DNA from: Massilia rhizosphaerae
Lineage (GTDB): Bacteria; Pseudomonadota; Gammaproteobacteria; Burkholderiales; Burkholderiaceae_D
DNA: 64,000 bases
Assembly (NCBI RefSeq): GCF_016093545.1
Contig: NZ_JADKYX010000003.1
Span: 372,001 to 436,000 of the forward strand
Reading direction: 5' to 3'
Shown: piece by piece, positions 16,067-24,562 of the stretch
Layout of the letters: each line of letters opens with the position of its first letter
Numbering within the stretch: the stretch's first letter is position 1
Made by a program: the position numbers and the translations under genes
The notes under the pieces: model-generated
What the model saw: only the letters and a program-made list of their open reading frames with translations
Database searches by the model: none
Told to the model about the DNA's origin: nothing

Positions 16067-17362
16067 ATGGCAGGCAAAGCAAACAGCATCAAGCTATTCT
16101 CCTTTGATACGCCCCAGATGCGCGCGTTCCACCTGACCTGGGTGGCCTTCTTCGTCTGTTTCTATGCCTGGTTCGCCTGCGCACCGCTGATGCCGGTGAT
16201 TAAGGGCGAGTTCCACCTGTCGGTCGGCCAGATCGCGGACATCAACATCGCGGCCGTCGCCATCACCATCCTGATGCGCCTGATCGTCGGCCCGCTGTGC
16301 GACCGCTTCGGCCCGCGCAAGACCTACACCGGCCTGCTGGCGCTGGGCGCGATCCCCGTGCTGGGCGTCGCGATGGCCCAGAGCTACGAAAGCTTCCTGC
16401 TGTTCCGCCTCGGCATCGGCGCCGTCGGCGCGAGCTTCGTGATCACCCAGTATCACACCTCCGTCATGTTCGGCCCGAAGGTCGTCGGCACCGCCAACGC
16501 GGCGTCGGCCGGCTGGGGCAACAGCGGTGCCGGCTTCGCGCAGGCTTCGATGCCGCTGCTGCTGGGCGCCATCGTCATGGCCGGCGTCAGCGAAACGATG
16601 GGCTGGCGCGTCGCGCTGCTCGTGCCGGGCGTGCTGATGCTCATCATGGCCGTCGTCTACTACAAATTCACGCAGGACTGCCCGGAAGGTAACTACGCCG
16701 AGCTGCGCGCGGCGGGCGTGCCGTTCGAAGCGGGCGGCAAGGGCGGCTGGGCGAGCTTCTTCGAAGCCTGCCGCAACTACCGCGCCTGGCTGCTGTTCAT
16801 CACGTACGGCGCCTGCTTCGGCATCGAACTGTTCATCCACAACGTCGCCGCCACGTATTACGTCGACCACTTCGGCCTGTCGCTGAAGGCGGCCGGCATG
16901 GCCGCCGGCAGCTTCGGCCTGCTGGCCCTGTTCGCCCGCGCCCTCGGCGGCTGGCTGTCGGACAAGGCCGCCGCCCGCGGCGACTTGAACAGCCGCGTGA
17001 ACCTGCTGTTCATCCTGATGGTGGGCGAGGGCCTGGGCCTGCTGTGGTTCTCGCAGACCTCCAGCGTGACGCAGGCCATCGTCGCCATGCTGGCCTTCGG
17101 CCTGTGCACCCACATGGCGTGCGGCTCGACCTACGCGCTGGTCCCGTTCGTGAACCGCAAGGCGCTGGGCGGCGTGGCGGGCATCGTCGGCGCGGGCGGC
17201 AACGTCGGCGCCGTGCTGGCCGGCTTCCTGATGAAAGCCACCGGCGACGTGCGTCAGACCCTGCTGATCCTCGGCGGCGCCGTCCTCGTCTCGGCCATCT
17301 GCGCCATCGGCGTGCGCTTCTCGCTCGCCGTCCCCGAAACGCCGGCGCCCGCAGCCGCCTGA
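16067..17362 (+). CDS. narK: NarK/NasA-type nitrate/nitrite MFS transporter
   Basis: Inner-membrane protein of 431 residues with 12 predicted helices, of the nitrate/nitrite porter family. The family signatures are visible: the conserved helix-2 arginine (ILMRLIVGPLCDRFGPRK), the first nitrate signature GWGNSGAGF and the second GIVGAGGNVGAVLAG. In this context it imports nitrate for assimilation. It is the first gene behind the NasT-controlled leader and sits 36 bp before nirB, with a strong AGAAGGGAAC ribosome binding site. The single-domain length fits assimilatory rather than fused denitrification transporters. Confidence 0.93.
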   Translation: MAGKANSIKLFSFDTPQMRAFHLTWVAFFVCFYAWFACAPLMPVIKGEFHLSVGQIADINIAAVAITILMRLIVGPLCDRFGPRKTYTGLLALGAIPVLGVAMAQSYESFLLFRLGIGAVGASFVITQYHTSVMFGPKVVGTANAASAGWGNSGAGFAQASMPLLLGAIVMAGVSETMGWRVALLVPGVLMLIMAVVYYKFTQDCPEGNYAELRAAGVPFEAGGKGGWASFFEACRNYRAWLLFITYGACFGIELFIHNVAATYYVDHFGLSLKAAGMAAGSFGLLALFARALGGWLSDKAAARGDLNSRVNLLFILMVGEGLGLLWFSQTSSVTQAIVAMLAFGLCTHMACGSTYALVPFVNRKALGGVAGIVGAGGNVGAVLAGFLMKATGDVRQTLLILGGAVLVSAICAIGVRFSLAVPETPAPAAA

Positions 17363-17398
17363 ACCAAATATAAGTCGTCGCATTCCAGGAGTCGCAAC

Positions 17399-19936
17399 AT
17401 GAAACTGATCGTCATCGGCCACGGCATGGTAGGCCACAAATTCCTCGAAACCCTGTTCGCGGATGCCGCGCAAGCCGCCAACTTCAAGGTCACCGTCCTG
17501 TGCGAGGAACCGCGTCCCGCCTACGATCGCGTGCACCTGTCCTCGTTCTTCTCGGGCACGACGGCCGACCAGTTGTCGCTCGTCGCGCCGGGCTTCTTCG
17601 AGAAGCACGCCGCCAACATCGACCTGAAGCTGAACGCGAAGGCCGTGGCGGTGGACCGCGATGCGAAGACGGTCACGCTGGCAGATGGCGCAGTCCTCTC
17701 CTACGACAAGCTCGTGTTCGCGACGGGTTCCTACCCGTTCGTGCCGCCCGTCCCGGGCAAGGAGCGCGACGACATCTTCGTCTACCGCACCATCGAAGAT
17801 CTGGAAAAGATGACGGAATGCGGCGCCCGCGCCAAGTCGGGCGTCGTCGTCGGCGGCGGCCTCTTGGGCCTCGAATGCGCCAAGGCGCTGCGCGACATGC
17901 ACCTCGACACGCACGTCGTCGAATTCGCGCCGCGCCTGATGGCGGTGCAGGTCGACGACCTGGGCGGCCGCGTCCTGCGCAACAAGATCGCGGCGCTGGG
18001 CGTCTCGGTCCACACGCAAAAGAACACGCTGCAGATCGTCGACGGCGAGTCCGCCACGCACCGCATGGAATTCGCCGACGGCAGCCACCTGGAAGCGGAC
18101 ATGATCGTGTTCTCGGCCGGCATCCGCCCGCGCGACGAACTGGCCAAGGCCTGCGGCCTGGACCTGGGCCCGCGCGGCGGCATCGCCATCGACGACGCCT
18201 GCCTGGCCTCGGACCCGCACGTCTACGCCATCGGCGAGTGCGCGGCGTGGGGCGGCCAGACCTTCGGTCTCGTCGCACCGGGCTACGAGATGGCCCGCAT
18301 CGTCGCCCGCGCGCTGCTCGGCCAGGAAGCCGCCTTCGCCGGCGCCGACATGAGCACGAAGCTGAAGCTGATGGGCGTGGACGTCGCGTCGATCGGCGAC
18401 GCCCACGGCAACACGCCGGGCGCGCGCAGCTTCCAGTTCACGGACGAGCGCAAGCAGGTCTATAAGAAGATCGTCGTGTCCGACGACGGCAAGCGCCTGC
18501 TGGGCGCCGTGCTGATCGGCGACGCGGCCGAATACGGCAGCCTGCTGCAGATGATGCTCAACGATATGGAGCTGCCGGAATCGCCGGAATTCCTGATCCT
18601 GCCGCAGGCCGAAGGCGGCGCCCGTCCGGCCCTCGGCGTCGACGCGCTGCCCGCATCGGCCCAGGTCTGCTCGTGCAACGCCGTCAGCAAGGGCGTCATC
18701 GCCGACGCGGTGTCCGGCGGCGCCTGCGACATCGGCGCGATCAAGTCGTGCACCAACGCGGGCACGTCGTGCGGCGGCTGCGTGCCGCTCGTCACGCAGA
18801 TCATGAAGTCCGAGATGGCGAAGGCCGGCCTGGCCGTCAACAACCACGTGTGCGAACACTTCCCGTACTCGCGCCAGGAGATCCACCACCTGGTGCGCGT
18901 GGGCGGCATCAAGACCTTCGCCGAGCTGCTGCACAAGCACGGCAAGGGCCTGGGCTGCGACATCTGCAAGCCGGTCGCCGCCAGCGTGCTGGCCTCGACG
19001 TGGAACGACTTCGTGCTCAAGCCGGAACATGCGAGCCTGCAGGATTCGAACGACTACTTCCTCGGCAACATCCAGAAGGACGGCACGTATTCCGTCGTTC
19101 CGCGCATGCCGGGTGGCGAAGTGACGCCGGACGGCCTGATCGCCGTGGGCCAGATCGCCAAGAAATACGGCCTGTACACCAAGATCACGGGCGGCCAGCG
19201 CGTCGACCTGTTCGGCGCCCGCGTGGACCAGCTGCCGGCGATCTGGGAAGAACTGATCGCGGCCGGCTTCGAGTCGGGCCACGCCTACGGCAAGTCGCTG
19301 CGCACCGTGAAATCGTGCGTCGGTTCGACGTGGTGCCGCTACGGCGTGGGCGATTCCGTCGGCTTCGCCATCGCGCTGGAAAACCGCTACAAGGGCCTGC
19401 GCGCGCCGCACAAGATCAAGTTCGGCGTGTCCGGCTGCACCCGCGAATGCGCCGAGGCGCAGGGCAAGGACGTGGGCCTGATCGCGACCGAGAAGGGCTG
19501 GAACCTGTACGTGTGCGGCAACGGCGGCATGAAGCCCCGTCACGCCGAACTGATCGCGTCGGACCTGGACGAAGCGACGGTCGTGAAACTCGTCGACCGC
19601 TTCCTGATGTTCTACGTGCGCACCGCCGACCGGCTGCAGCGCACCAGCACGTGGCGCGAGAACCTGGAGGGCGGCCTGGATTACCTGAAGCAGGTCGTCG
19701 TCGACGACAAGCTTGGGATCGCGGCCGAACTGGAAGCGGACATGCAGCGCGTGGTCGACACCTATGCCGACGAGTGGAAGAACGCCGTCGAGGACCCGGC
19801 CGTGCGCCAGCGCTTCCGCAGCTTCGTCAACAGCGAGACCACGGACGACAACGTCGTGTTCATGCCGGAGCGCGGCCAGATCCGTCCCGCGACGCCGGAA
19901 GAACGCCGCCGCACCATCCCGATTGCCGCAGCTTGA
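17399..19936 (+). CDS. nirB: Assimilatory nitrite reductase large subunit NirB
   Basis: Protein of 845 residues that reduces nitrite to ammonium with NAD(P)H. Domains in order: FAD/NAD-binding pyridine nucleotide-disulfide oxidoreductase part (about 1-400, with IVIGHGMVGHKF and VVVGGGLLGLECAKAL); BFD-like [2Fe-2S] domain (about 420-480, CSCNAVSKG and CGGC); then sulfite/nitrite reductase domains. The siroheme/[4Fe-4S] cysteines are present in CVGSTWCRYG and CTREC. An AGGAG ribosome binding site precedes the ATG. Directly followed by nirD, as in other assimilatory operons. Confidence 0.97.
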   Translation: MKLIVIGHGMVGHKFLETLFADAAQAANFKVTVLCEEPRPAYDRVHLSSFFSGTTADQLSLVAPGFFEKHAANIDLKLNAKAVAVDRDAKTVTLADGAVLSYDKLVFATGSYPFVPPVPGKERDDIFVYRTIEDLEKMTECGARAKSGVVVGGGLLGLECAKALRDMHLDTHVVEFAPRLMAVQVDDLGGRVLRNKIAALGVSVHTQKNTLQIVDGESATHRMEFADGSHLEADMIVFSAGIRPRDELAKACGLDLGPRGGIAIDDACLASDPHVYAIGECAAWGGQTFGLVAPGYEMARIVARALLGQEAAFAGADMSTKLKLMGVDVASIGDAHGNTPGARSFQFTDERKQVYKKIVVSDDGKRLLGAVLIGDAAEYGSLLQMMLNDMELPESPEFLILPQAEGGARPALGVDALPASAQVCSCNAVSKGVIADAVSGGACDIGAIKSCTNAGTSCGGCVPLVTQIMKSEMAKAGLAVNNHVCEHFPYSRQEIHHLVRVGGIKTFAELLHKHGKGLGCDICKPVAASVLASTWNDFVLKPEHASLQDSNDYFLGNIQKDGTYSVVPRMPGGEVTPDGLIAVGQIAKKYGLYTKITGGQRVDLFGARVDQLPAIWEELIAAGFESGHAYGKSLRTVKSCVGSTWCRYGVGDSVGFAIALENRYKGLRAPHKIKFGVSGCTRECAEAQGKDVGLIATEKGWNLYVCGNGGMKPRHAELIASDLDEATVVKLVDRFLMFYVRTADRLQRTSTWRENLEGGLDYLKQVVVDDKLGIAAELEADMQRVVDTYADEWKNAVEDPAVRQRFRSFVNSETTDDNVVFMPERGQIRPATPEERRRTIPIAAA

Positions 19937-19963
19937 TTCAACGACTGGAAAAGGAGACCCACC

Positions 19964-20323
19964 ATGCCCCGTGACAAAGATGTAAAAAATGAGCTCAATC
20001 AGTGGAACGCCGTCTGCTCGCTCGACCAGATCGTCCCGGACACGGGCGTCGCCGCCCTGCTGAACGGCCGCCAGGTGGCGGTGTTCCGCGTCGGGGCCGA
20101 GTCCCCGCGCCTGTTCGCCATCGATAACTACGACCCGAACTCGGACGCCGCCGTGCTGTCGCGCGGCCTGGTCGGCAGCCTGGGCGAGCGCATCGTCGTG
20201 GCGTCGCCGATCTACAAGCAGCACTTCGACCTGCAGACCGGCGAATGCCTGGAAGCGCCGCATCACTCGGTGTCCAGCTACCCGGTGCGCGTCGAGGACG
20301 GCAAGGTCATGGTGGGGGCGTAA
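19964..20323 (+). CDS. nirD: Nitrite reductase small subunit NirD
   Basis: Protein of 119 residues with a Rieske-like fold but without the iron-ligand Cys/His pairs, as usual for NirD. The family pattern VAALLNGRQVAVFRV and FAIDNYDPNSDAAVLSRG is clear. It partners NirB in cytosolic nitrite reduction. The gene has a good AAAAGGAG site and its stop abuts the start of the next gene (TAAATG), indicating coupled translation. Confidence 0.95.
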   Translation: MPRDKDVKNELNQWNAVCSLDQIVPDTGVAALLNGRQVAVFRVGAESPRLFAIDNYDPNSDAAVLSRGLVGSLGERIVVASPIYKQHFDLQTGECLEAPHHSVSSYPVRVEDGKVMVGA

Positions 20324-21550
20324 ATGAAATCCCATCCGCGCCTGGTCGTCATCGGCAACGGCATGGCGGGCATGCGCACGGTCGAGGAGCTCCTGAAGCT
20401 CGCGCCCGACATGTACCGCATCACCGTGTTCGGCGCGGAGCCGCACGGGAATTACAACCGCATCCTGCTGTCGCCCGTGCTGGCGGGCGAGAAGACCGTC
20501 GACGACATCATGCTCAACACGCGTGAGTGGTACGACGCCAACGGCATCACCCTGCACGCGGGCGACCCGGTCGTGCGCATCGACCGCAAGAAGCGCGTCG
20601 TGCACGCCGCTTCCGGCCTCGCCGTGCCGTACGACCGCCTCCTGATCGCGACCGGTTCGAAGCCGTTCATCGTGCCGGTGCCGGGGCACCAGCTGCCGGG
20701 CGTGATCGGTTTCCGCGACATCAGCGACGTCGACACGATGCTCGCGGCCGCGCGCGCGGGCGGCAAGGCCGTCGTCATCGGCGGCGGCCTGCTCGGCCTG
20801 GAAGCCGCGAACGGCCTGCTGCGCCGCGGCATGACGGTGACCGTCGTGCACGTGATGGGCAGCCTGATGAACCAGCAGCTCGACCCGCCGGCCGCGGAAC
20901 TGCTGCGCGCCAGCCTGGAGCAGCGCGGCCTGCGCATCCTGCTGAACCGCCAGACCGCCGCCATCGACGGCGATGATCGTGTGTCGTCCGTGCGCTTCGA
21001 GGATGGCGAGACCGTGGACGCCGACCTCGTCGTGATGGCGGCCGGCGTGCGTCCGAACGTCGAACTGGCGAAGGAGGCGGGCCTGCACTGCGAGCGCGCC
21101 ATCGTCGTCGACGACACGCTGCAGACCTACGACCCGCGCGTGTACGCCGTCGGCGAATGCGTGCAGCACCGCCGCGCCACGTTCGGCCTCGTCGCGCCGA
21201 TCTGGGACCAGGCGCGCGTTTGCGCCGCCCACCTGGCGGGCGCGGGCCACCGCCGTTACGTGCAGCAGGCCACCGCGACGAAGCTCAAGGTGACGGGCGT
21301 GGACCTGTACTCGGCCGGCGACATCGTCGGCGGCGAGGGCAGCGAAGATCTCGTGCTGCGCGACCGCCGCGGCGGCATCTATAAACGCCTCGTCGTCGCG
21401 GGCAACCGCCTGACGGGCGCCGTACTGTACGGGGACGTCGCGGACGGTCCCTGGTACTTCGATCTGATTCAACAGCGGACGGACATCTCGCCCTTCCGCG
21501 ACCAGTTGCTGTTCGGCCGCGCGCACGCAGACCACGCGCAGGCGGCCTGA
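20324..21550 (+). CDS. FAD-dependent NAD(P)H reductase for nitrate reductase (NasB-like)
   Basis: Protein of 408 residues related to rubredoxin reductases and to the N-terminal half of NirB. It has an FAD-binding Rossmann motif (VVIGNGMAGMRTVEELL), an NAD-binding motif (VVIGGGLLGLEAANGLL) and the GVRPNVELA block and final FAD motif (YAVGECVQHR). Placed between nirD and the molybdenum nitrate reductase, it most likely passes electrons from NAD(P)H to that enzyme. It lacks the haem and Fe-S domains of complete NasB/NirB, so transfer would rely on the [2Fe-2S] tail of the reductase. Electron partner is an inference. Confidence 0.85.
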   Translation: MKSHPRLVVIGNGMAGMRTVEELLKLAPDMYRITVFGAEPHGNYNRILLSPVLAGEKTVDDIMLNTREWYDANGITLHAGDPVVRIDRKKRVVHAASGLAVPYDRLLIATGSKPFIVPVPGHQLPGVIGFRDISDVDTMLAAARAGGKAVVIGGGLLGLEAANGLLRRGMTVTVVHVMGSLMNQQLDPPAAELLRASLEQRGLRILLNRQTAAIDGDDRVSSVRFEDGETVDADLVVMAAGVRPNVELAKEAGLHCERAIVVDDTLQTYDPRVYAVGECVQHRRATFGLVAPIWDQARVCAAHLAGAGHRRYVQQATATKLKVTGVDLYSAGDIVGGEGSEDLVLRDRRGGIYKRLVVAGNRLTGAVLYGDVADGPWYFDLIQQRTDISPFRDQLLFGRAHADHAQAA

Positions 21551-21562
21551 CGAGGAGTTTTC

Positions 21563-24265
21563 ATGAAGTTGTCTGCCATCCCCACCACCGTCCGTACGAC
21601 CTGCCCATATTGCGGCGTCGGCTGCGGCGTCAATGCCCAGGTCGGGCAGGACGGCGCAATCGCGATCGCGGGCGACGCGGCGCACCCGGCCAGCCAGGGC
21701 CGCCTGTGCGTGAAAGGTTCCGCGCTGGGCGAGACGCTCGGCAACCGCGGCCGGCTGCTCGCGCCGATGCTGAGGGAAGAGGGCGGCTTGCGCGAGGCGT
21801 CGTGGGACGAGGCGCTGGACAAGGTCGCGCAGGGCTTCGCGCGCGTCATCGCCGAGCATGGCCCGGACGCCGTCGCGCTGTACGTGTCGGGCCAGTTGCT
21901 CACCGAGGATTACTACGTCGCCAACAAGTTCATGAAGGGCTATGTGGGCAGCGCGAACATCGACACCAATTCGCGCCTGTGCATGTCGTCGGCCGTGGCC
22001 GGCCACAAGCGTGCGTTCGGCGAGGACGTCGTGCCGGGCTGCTACGAGGACTTCGAGCAGGCCGACCTGGTCGTGCTCGTCGGCTCGAACGCCGCGTGGT
22101 GCCATCCGACCCTGTACCAGCGCATCGCGCGCGCGAAGCAGGAGCGGCCGGAACTGAAGGTCGTCGTCATCGACCCGCGCCGCACGGCGACCTGCGACAT
22201 CGCCGACCTGCACCTGCCCGTCAAGCCGGGCACGGACGTGTGGCTGTTCGACTGCCTGTTCGGCCACCTGGCCGTGCATGCGGCCGACGAGGCGTTCGTC
22301 GACGCGCACACGACGGGCCTGGCGGATGCGCTGGACGCCGCCGCCAAGGCCGGCACGCTGGCCGACGTCGCACGTACCTGCCGCATCGATCCGCGCGATC
22401 TCGAGCGCTTCTACGACCTGTTCGCGAACACCGAGAAGGTCGTGACGGCCTTCACGATGGGTGTGAACCAGTCGACGAGCGGCGCCGACAAGGTCAATGC
22501 GATCATCAACTGCCACCTGATCACGGGCCGCATCGGCCGTCCCGGCATGGGGCCGTTCTCGCTGACGGGCCAGCCGAACGCGATGGGCGGGCGCGAAGTG
22601 GGCGGTCTCGCGAACATGCTGGCCGCGCACATGGATCTCGACGATGCCGCGCAGCGCGCCGCGCTGCAGGAATTCTGGGGCTCGCCGCGCATGGCAGACA
22701 AGCCGGGCCTGAAGGCCGTCGACCTGTTCCGCGCCATCGAGGAAGGCAAGGTCAAGGCCGTGTGGATCATGGCGACGAATCCGCTCGTCAGCCTGCCCGA
22801 TGCCGACCAGGCCCGCCGCGCGCTCGAGAAATGCGAGTTGGTCGTGGCGTCCGACATCGTGCTCGGCACCGACACGAACGAGGCGGCCCACGTGCTGCTG
22901 CCGGCCCTCGGCTGGGGCGAGAAGGACGGCACGGTCACCAATTCCGAGCGCTGCATCTCGCGCCAGCGCGCCTTCCTGTCCGCGCCGGGCAGCGCGCGCG
23001 CCGACTGGGACATCGTGTGCGACGTCGCGCGCCGCATGGGTTACGCAGGATTCGATTTCACGTCGCCGCACCAGATCTTCGACGAGCATGCGCGCCTGTC
23101 GGGGTGGAAAAATGGCACCGAGGGCCAGCGCCGGCGAGTGTTCGATGTCAAAGCCCTGTCCGGCATGACGCGCGCCGACTACGATGCGCTCGATCCCGTC
23201 CAATGGCCGGTGCGCACGCCGGGAGAACGGACGGCGCGCCTGTTCGGCGACGGCCGCTTCGCCCACGGCGACGGCCGCGCGCGCTTCGTGCCGACGGTGC
23301 CGCGCGCGCCCGCCAACCTGCCCGGCGGCGAGTATCCGCTCGTGCTGAACACGGGCCGCGTGCGCGACCAGTGGCACACGATGACGCGCACGGGCCGCTC
23401 GCAGAAACTGGCCGAGCACATCCCGGAACCGTTCATCGACATGCACCCGCAGGATGCGCTGCTGTGCGGCGTGAAGGCGGGGGAACTCGCGCGCGTGACG
23501 AGCGACTGGGGCGCCGTCGTGGCGCGCGTGCAGCACGGCGGCGGCATCGCGCGCGGCAGCGTGTTCATGCCGATCCACTGGAGCGGCCAGACGGCGTCGG
23601 ATGCGCGCGTGGGCACCGTCGTCAACCCGGCCGTCGACCCGGTGTCGGGCGAGCCGGAATTCAAGCACACGCCGGTGCGGATCGAACCGTTCGGCGTCAC
23701 GTGGTACGGTTTCATCCTGTCGCGCACGGAGCTGCCGCTGCGCGAGGCGGCCAACTGGACGCGCATCCAGGGCAAGGACTTCGTCCGCTACGAACTGGCT
23801 GGCCGCAAGCCGTTCGCCGACGCCCCCGCGTGGACCCGGCGCCTGTTGAACGTGCACGACGAGGACGCGGACTGGATCGAGGTCGAGGACAAGAACGGCG
23901 GCGTGCACCGCGCCGTGCACCTCGTCGACGGCCGCATCGAAGCCTGCCTGTTCGTCGCCCAGCGCGCCGACCTGCCGGCCCGCGCCTGGCTCGCGAGCAT
24001 GTTCGACAAGGGGCGGCTGGAGCCGGCCGACCGCATCGGCCTGCTGGCCGGCCGCGCGAAAGAGCAGGGCTTCGACGCGGGACCGACCGTGTGCTCGTGC
24101 TTCGGCGTGGGCCGCAAGACGATCGAGATCGCGATCCGCCAGAACAATCTGTGCGACGCGTCCGCCGTCACGGCGTGCACGAAGGCGGGCGGCAATTGCG
24201 GCTCCTGCATCCCCGAGATCCGTTCGCTGCTGGCCGAGGCGCAGGCCCAGGCGGCGGAAGCATAA
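21563..24265 (+). CDS. nasA: Assimilatory nitrate reductase catalytic subunit NasA
   Basis: Cytosolic molybdopterin enzyme of 900 residues that reduces nitrate to nitrite. The N-terminus has the [4Fe-4S] motif CPYCGVGC...C (about residues 14-50, LCVKG). The bis-MGD binding body follows (SSAVAGHKRAFGEDVVPG; GVNQSTSGADKVNAIINCHLITGRIG; PFSLTGQPNAMGGREVGG) and a C-terminal molydopterin dinucleotide domain (TGRVRDQWHTMTRTGRS). A BFD-like [2Fe-2S] tail (CSCFGVGRKTI, CGSC) closes the protein, as in NasA of several proteobacteria. Last gene of the operon; a hairpin follows at 24277-24302. Confidence 0.95.
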   Translation: MKLSAIPTTVRTTCPYCGVGCGVNAQVGQDGAIAIAGDAAHPASQGRLCVKGSALGETLGNRGRLLAPMLREEGGLREASWDEALDKVAQGFARVIAEHGPDAVALYVSGQLLTEDYYVANKFMKGYVGSANIDTNSRLCMSSAVAGHKRAFGEDVVPGCYEDFEQADLVVLVGSNAAWCHPTLYQRIARAKQERPELKVVVIDPRRTATCDIADLHLPVKPGTDVWLFDCLFGHLAVHAADEAFVDAHTTGLADALDAAAKAGTLADVARTCRIDPRDLERFYDLFANTEKVVTAFTMGVNQSTSGADKVNAIINCHLITGRIGRPGMGPFSLTGQPNAMGGREVGGLANMLAAHMDLDDAAQRAALQEFWGSPRMADKPGLKAVDLFRAIEEGKVKAVWIMATNPLVSLPDADQARRALEKCELVVASDIVLGTDTNEAAHVLLPALGWGEKDGTVTNSERCISRQRAFLSAPGSARADWDIVCDVARRMGYAGFDFTSPHQIFDEHARLSGWKNGTEGQRRRVFDVKALSGMTRADYDALDPVQWPVRTPGERTARLFGDGRFAHGDGRARFVPTVPRAPANLPGGEYPLVLNTGRVRDQWHTMTRTGRSQKLAEHIPEPFIDMHPQDALLCGVKAGELARVTSDWGAVVARVQHGGGIARGSVFMPIHWSGQTASDARVGTVVNPAVDPVSGEPEFKHTPVRIEPFGVTWYGFILSRTELPLREAANWTRIQGKDFVRYELAGRKPFADAPAWTRRLLNVHDEDADWIEVEDKNGGVHRAVHLVDGRIEACLFVAQRADLPARAWLASMFDKGRLEPADRIGLLAGRAKEQGFDAGPTVCSCFGVGRKTIEIAIRQNNLCDASAVTACTKAGGNCGSCIPEIRSLLAEAQAQAAEA

Positions 24266-24276
24266 CGCTCAGGCGG

Positions 24277-24302
24277 GCCTTCGGCGTCACGACGCCGAAG
24301 GC
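24277..24302 (+). terminator. Hairpin after nasA
   Basis: Perfect 10-bp stem GCCTTCGGCG/CGCCGAAGGC with loop TCACGA, 11 bp after the nasA stop. No T-run follows, so it may be a Rho-assisted terminator or an mRNA-stabilising hairpin. The rest of 24303-24562 holds no gene; from about 24395 it is AT-rich and contains the inverted repeat GAGAAA/TTTCTC near 24410-24426, probably the vgrG promoter region. Confidence 0.5.
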
Positions 24303-24562
24303 CGCGGCGCCGCGAGCGCATACCGTCCAGATCCCATCCCCCCTCACCAACGATTCCTCGAATTCACATTTCGGCAGCGCCGTCCTGCGTTGTTTCATGC
24401 TTTTTTCGAGAGAAAATTTATTTCTCATAAAAAACAAAGACTTCCAGGTGGCATGCGTTTCCCTGATTGGCGGTGAAATGTCAGCCGGATGAAATAATTC
24501 GTGAGAAAAACGTTACAAATTTTCATTATCATTGCCAGGTTCCGGCCCCGCCAGTCCCTGCC

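Noticed and set aside
16094-23920. Minus-strand open frame of 2608 codons opposite the nitrate operon
   Set aside because: Composition is rich in Arg, His, Val, Gln and Ala without motifs, and it lies antisense to five well-recognised genes; it is an artefact of high third-position GC.
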